DNA of 7,136 nucleotides. It comes from an uncultured Collinsella sp. (lineage in GTDB: Bacteria > Actinomycetota > Coriobacteriia > Coriobacteriales > Coriobacteriaceae). A model generated the notes under the pieces. It saw only the letters and a program-made list of their open reading frames with translations, made no database searches and was not told the DNA's origin. Of this stretch, positions 5,583-7,136 are shown piece by piece. Each line of letters opens with the position of its first letter. The stretch's first letter is position 1. The stretch covers positions 1-7,136 of the forward strand of contig UQWQ01000096.1 in NCBI GenBank assembly GCA_900544755.1. Reading direction: 5' to 3'. The position numbers and the translations under genes are program-made.

Positions 5583-6068
5583 TTGAGTAACAAGAAACTG
5601 CCCGAGAATGCAACCAAGACCGAAGGCGCCGAGCTCGCCCGCCGTGGAAGGGGCGAAATATCCACCGCAACGGCGGTGCCTCACGTGAGCTATGACGATT
5701 TGCGCCATGCCGATCGTATTGTCATTGACGGTCTTGAGGTTTTTGCCAACCATGGCGTGTATCCCGAGGAGAACGCGCTGGGTCAGAAGTTCATCGTTTC
5801 TCTGGTGCTCTATGCCGACCTGCGCGCGGCGGGGGAGCACGATAACCTGGACGCCTCGATTGACTACGGCTCGGTGTGCCACGATGTCGATGGCTATCTG
5901 CGCGAGCATACGTTTAAGCTCATCGAGGCGGCAGCCGAGGGGACAGCCCAGATGCTGCTGCGCCGTTATCCCTCGCTGCTTGGTGTGCGCATAAAGCTCG
6001 ATAAGCCGTGGGCTCCTGTTGGCCTGCCCCTGGCAAGCTGCGGCGTCGAGATCGAGCGCGTGCGCTAG
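5583..6068 (+). CDS. folB: Dihydroneopterin aldolase FolB with N-terminal extension
   Basis: Cleaves 7,8-dihydroneopterin to 6-hydroxymethyl-7,8-dihydropterin and glycolaldehyde, the folate step after FolE and dephosphorylation. The 161-residue product contains a full aldolase domain from about residue 45: DRIVIDGLEVFANHGVYPEEN with the likely catalytic Glu63, DYGSV with Tyr95, LIEAAAE with substrate-contacting Glu115, and LDKPWAP with the likely catalytic Lys141. These are aligned from memory to Glu22, Tyr54, Glu74 and Lys100 of the Staphylococcus aureus enzyme. The first 43 or so residues are extra relative to the usual 120-residue FolB, polar and probably disordered. The TTG start is supported by AAGGAGA 8 nt upstream; a GTG at codon 35 is a weaker alternative. 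folP and folK, often between or after these genes in relatives, are not present in the window. Confidence 0.92.
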   Translation: MSNKKLPENATKTEGAELARRGRGEISTATAVPHVSYDDLRHADRIVIDGLEVFANHGVYPEENALGQKFIVSLVLYADLRAAGEHDNLDASIDYGSVCHDVDGYLREHTFKLIEAAAEGTAQMLLRRYPSLLGVRIKLDKPWAPVGLPLASCGVEIERVR

Positions 6069-6074
6069 TCGACG

Positions 6075-6851
6075 CTAGAGCTTGTTGAGGGGTGGCTGCT
6101 TGAGCCGCTGAGACAGTGCTCTATTGTTGGGACAGTACGTGTCGAGCAGGGCGTGAAAGCGCTGATTGTGGCTCGGCTCGAGCAGATGGACGAGCTCGTG
6201 GGCGACAACCATGTCGAGGCATTCGACATGGTAGGCGGCGAGCTCGCGCGCGATGCGAATGGCGCCGGTTTTGGGTGTGCAGGAGCCCCAGCGCGTTTTC
6301 ATGCTGCGCACGGAGACGCGGGCCACGGTGACGCCCATTGCGATTTCGTACGCGTGCACGATGTCGCGTAGCGCTGCGGTGACCTCGGACGCGTAGAGCT
6401 GGTCGATGTGGGCTTGGAGCTCGTCGGACGTTAGGCCGTCGAGGATTGCGTGCCGCTTGGCCTGCGGGCCTTCGTCCGATTCATCGGTACCCATAAAACT
6501 TGCGAAGGTGGCCTGTTTGGGTCGCGGTGCGGGTGATGCAAAGTTGTGATCGAGTGCGTCCTGTACCGTGATGGGCTTGCCCCAAAGTGCAATGATGGAC
6601 GAGGAGCTGAGCGGCTCTCGCGCCGTCGCCTGACGTTGTTCGCGCTGGGCAAGTCGGCTGATAATCCAGGCGCTGTTGCGCTTCACAAACGCTTCGATAC
6701 GCTCGCGGCTGGCGCCGATCGGTGCGCTGGCGTGGACCTCGCCGCTCGATGTGACGCGTAGGTTGAAGTTCTTGACGCGCTTTTTGGTAACGACGACGGG
6801 CAAGGACGTCCCATCCGGTCGGGAGACGGAAATCGTAAATTGCTGCGTCAA
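6075..6851 (-). CDS. YgjP-like (DUF45) zinc metallopeptidase
   Basis: Predicted cytoplasmic zinc metallopeptidase of the YgjP/DUF45 (PF01863) family, 258 residues. With the start used here the C-terminal third carries VRSMKTRWGSC (RWGSC 187-191), then HELVH (His218, Glu219, His222) and EPSHNQRF with a third histidine, His228: the expected two zinc histidines, catalytic glutamate and third ligand. The N-terminal half has the family's KRVKNFNLRV strand segment and a low-complexity linker near residues 105-135. No signal peptide or membrane segment is seen. I start it at the TTG at 6851, which has AAGGA 6 nt upstream; upstream in-frame starts at 6884 (ATG) and 6914 (TTG) lack a site and would place a strong hairpin in the coding region. 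It converges on folB with a 6-bp gap and no terminator between. The family's cellular role is poorly known. Confidence 0.88.
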   Translation of the reverse strand: MTQQFTISVSRPDGTSLPVVVTKKRVKNFNLRVTSSGEVHASAPIGASRERIEAFVKRNSAWIISRLAQREQRQATAREPLSSSSIIALWGKPITVQDALDHNFASPAPRPKQATFASFMGTDESDEGPQAKRHAILDGLTSDELQAHIDQLYASEVTAALRDIVHAYEIAMGVTVARVSVRSMKTRWGSCTPKTGAIRIARELAAYHVECLDMVVAHELVHLLEPSHNQRFHALLDTYCPNNRALSQRLKQPPLNKL

Positions 6852-6857
6852 AAGCGG

Positions 6858-6862
6858 TCCTT
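6858..6862 (-). promoter_or_regulatory. Shine-Dalgarno site selecting the TTG start of the DUF45 gene
   Basis: The minus strand reads AAGGA, 6 nt before the TTG at 6851. No comparable site precedes the two upstream in-frame starts. Confidence 0.6.
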
Positions 6863-6873
6863 CAGATTGGAGA

Positions 6874-6909
6874 CGGGCCGGCATATCGACCGTTCGGCAT
6901 GCCGGCCCG
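6874..6909. repeat. 11-bp GC-rich inverted repeat between two minus-strand genes
   Basis: CGGGCCGGCAT (6874-6884) and ATGCCGGCCCG (6899-6909) are perfectly complementary around a 14-nt loop. It lies 16 bp beyond the stop of the dipeptidase-like gene and 22 bp before the DUF45 start. Its position suits a terminator or mRNA 3'-end stabiliser for the upstream gene, but no T-run follows on the minus strand, so factor-independent termination is doubtful. Confidence 0.7.
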
Positions 6910-6925
6910 CTCAAGGGATGTGAAA

Positions 6926-7136
6926 TTAATAACGCTCAAAGAAGGCAAGGGCATTATCGCTGCAGAGCTTCTGCATCACGGTCTTGCCAAAGTGCTTGGA
7001 AAGCATGTTCTGGAACTCGGGCATCTTGCTGGCATCGGAGAGGAAGGCGGGCACAGTTGCGCCGTCCCAGTCGCCGCCGAGCGCGATGACGCAGCCCACG
7101 TCGGGGCCCAGCTCGCGGGCCAGCGACTCCCCGTGG
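6926..7136 (-). CDS. Membrane dipeptidase-like protein (peptidase M19), C-terminal fragment
   Basis: Only the last 70 codons are present; the gene continues past the right edge. The visible protein contains a GCVIALGGDWDG segment, followed by AFLSDASKMPEF and a C-terminal SDNALAFFERY. The G-[GS]-D-[WF]-D-G pattern and the closing N-A-L-x-F-F segment are typical of the C-terminal part of M19 (renal/membrane) dipeptidases, zinc enzymes that cleave dipeptides, including some with D-residues. The upstream zinc-binding histidines lie outside the window, so activity cannot be judged. It ends in TAA at 6926-6928 and is followed 74 bp later by the DUF45 gene on the same strand, with a hairpin between. 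Confidence 0.75.
   Translation of the reverse strand, partial: HGESLARELGPDVGCVIALGGDWDGATVPAFLSDASKMPEFQNMLSKHFGKTVMQKLCSDNALAFFERY

Noticed and set aside
6852..6914. Longer N terminus for the DUF45 peptidase
   Set aside because: Starts at 6884 and 6914 have no ribosome binding site and would put an 11-bp hairpin in the coding sequence.
1..7136. CRISPR array or tRNA/rRNA gene
   Set aside because: No regularly spaced direct repeats and no cloverleaf or rRNA-like segment seen on either strand.

Overview
The window reads as two blocks of DNA with different ancestry joined near the 3' end of one gene. The left block (about 1-3320) has the style of a low-G+C-regulated gut Firmicute: AT-rich intergenic DNA, GAA-rich glutamate codons in nrdG, and class III ribonucleotide reductase genes. 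By recollection of family sequences it most resembles Oscillospiraceae such as Gemmiger, Subdoligranulum or Faecalibacterium. The right block (about 3330-7136) has the style of a Collinsella-like coriobacterium (Actinomycetota): higher G+C, GAG-dominated glutamate codons, and TTG starts behind good Shine-Dalgarno sites. Both lineages are strict gut anaerobes. These assignments are inference from memory and codon use, not from a database search.

Left block: a minus-strand nrdG (142-690, GTG start) and a plus-strand nrdD (1097-3322) diverge from a 406-bp intergenic region. Each side carries a NrdR-box pair (one strong box plus a degenerate partner 31 or 33 bp away) and a recognisable sigma-70-type promoter. 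NrdD is the anaerobic ribonucleotide reductase; NrdG is the radical-SAM activase that installs its glycyl radical.

Junction region (3323-3749): no gene. It holds a 138-bp nested palindrome with 35-bp arms (34/35 paired), then about 180 bp with only a minor hairpin, then a 72-nt stem-loop just upstream of the next gene's ribosome binding site.

Right block: a second nrdG (3750-4331), then folE (4398-4955), an HD-domain phosphohydrolase (4958-5539) and folB (5583-6068), all on the plus strand. The last three look like a partial tetrahydrofolate operon, with the HD protein a candidate for the dihydroneopterin triphosphate dephosphorylation step. Facing them on the minus strand are a YgjP-like (DUF45) zinc metallopeptidase (6075-6851) and the C-terminal end of an M19 membrane-dipeptidase-like gene (6926 to window end).

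The main puzzle is one nrdD flanked by two nrdG genes of different codon style. It could be a horizontal acquisition or recombination within the conserved 3' end of nrdD, or a metagenome assembly chimera at that conserved sequence. I did not find a clearly new multi-gene system; the best leads are the junction, the two structured intergenic elements and the HD protein.
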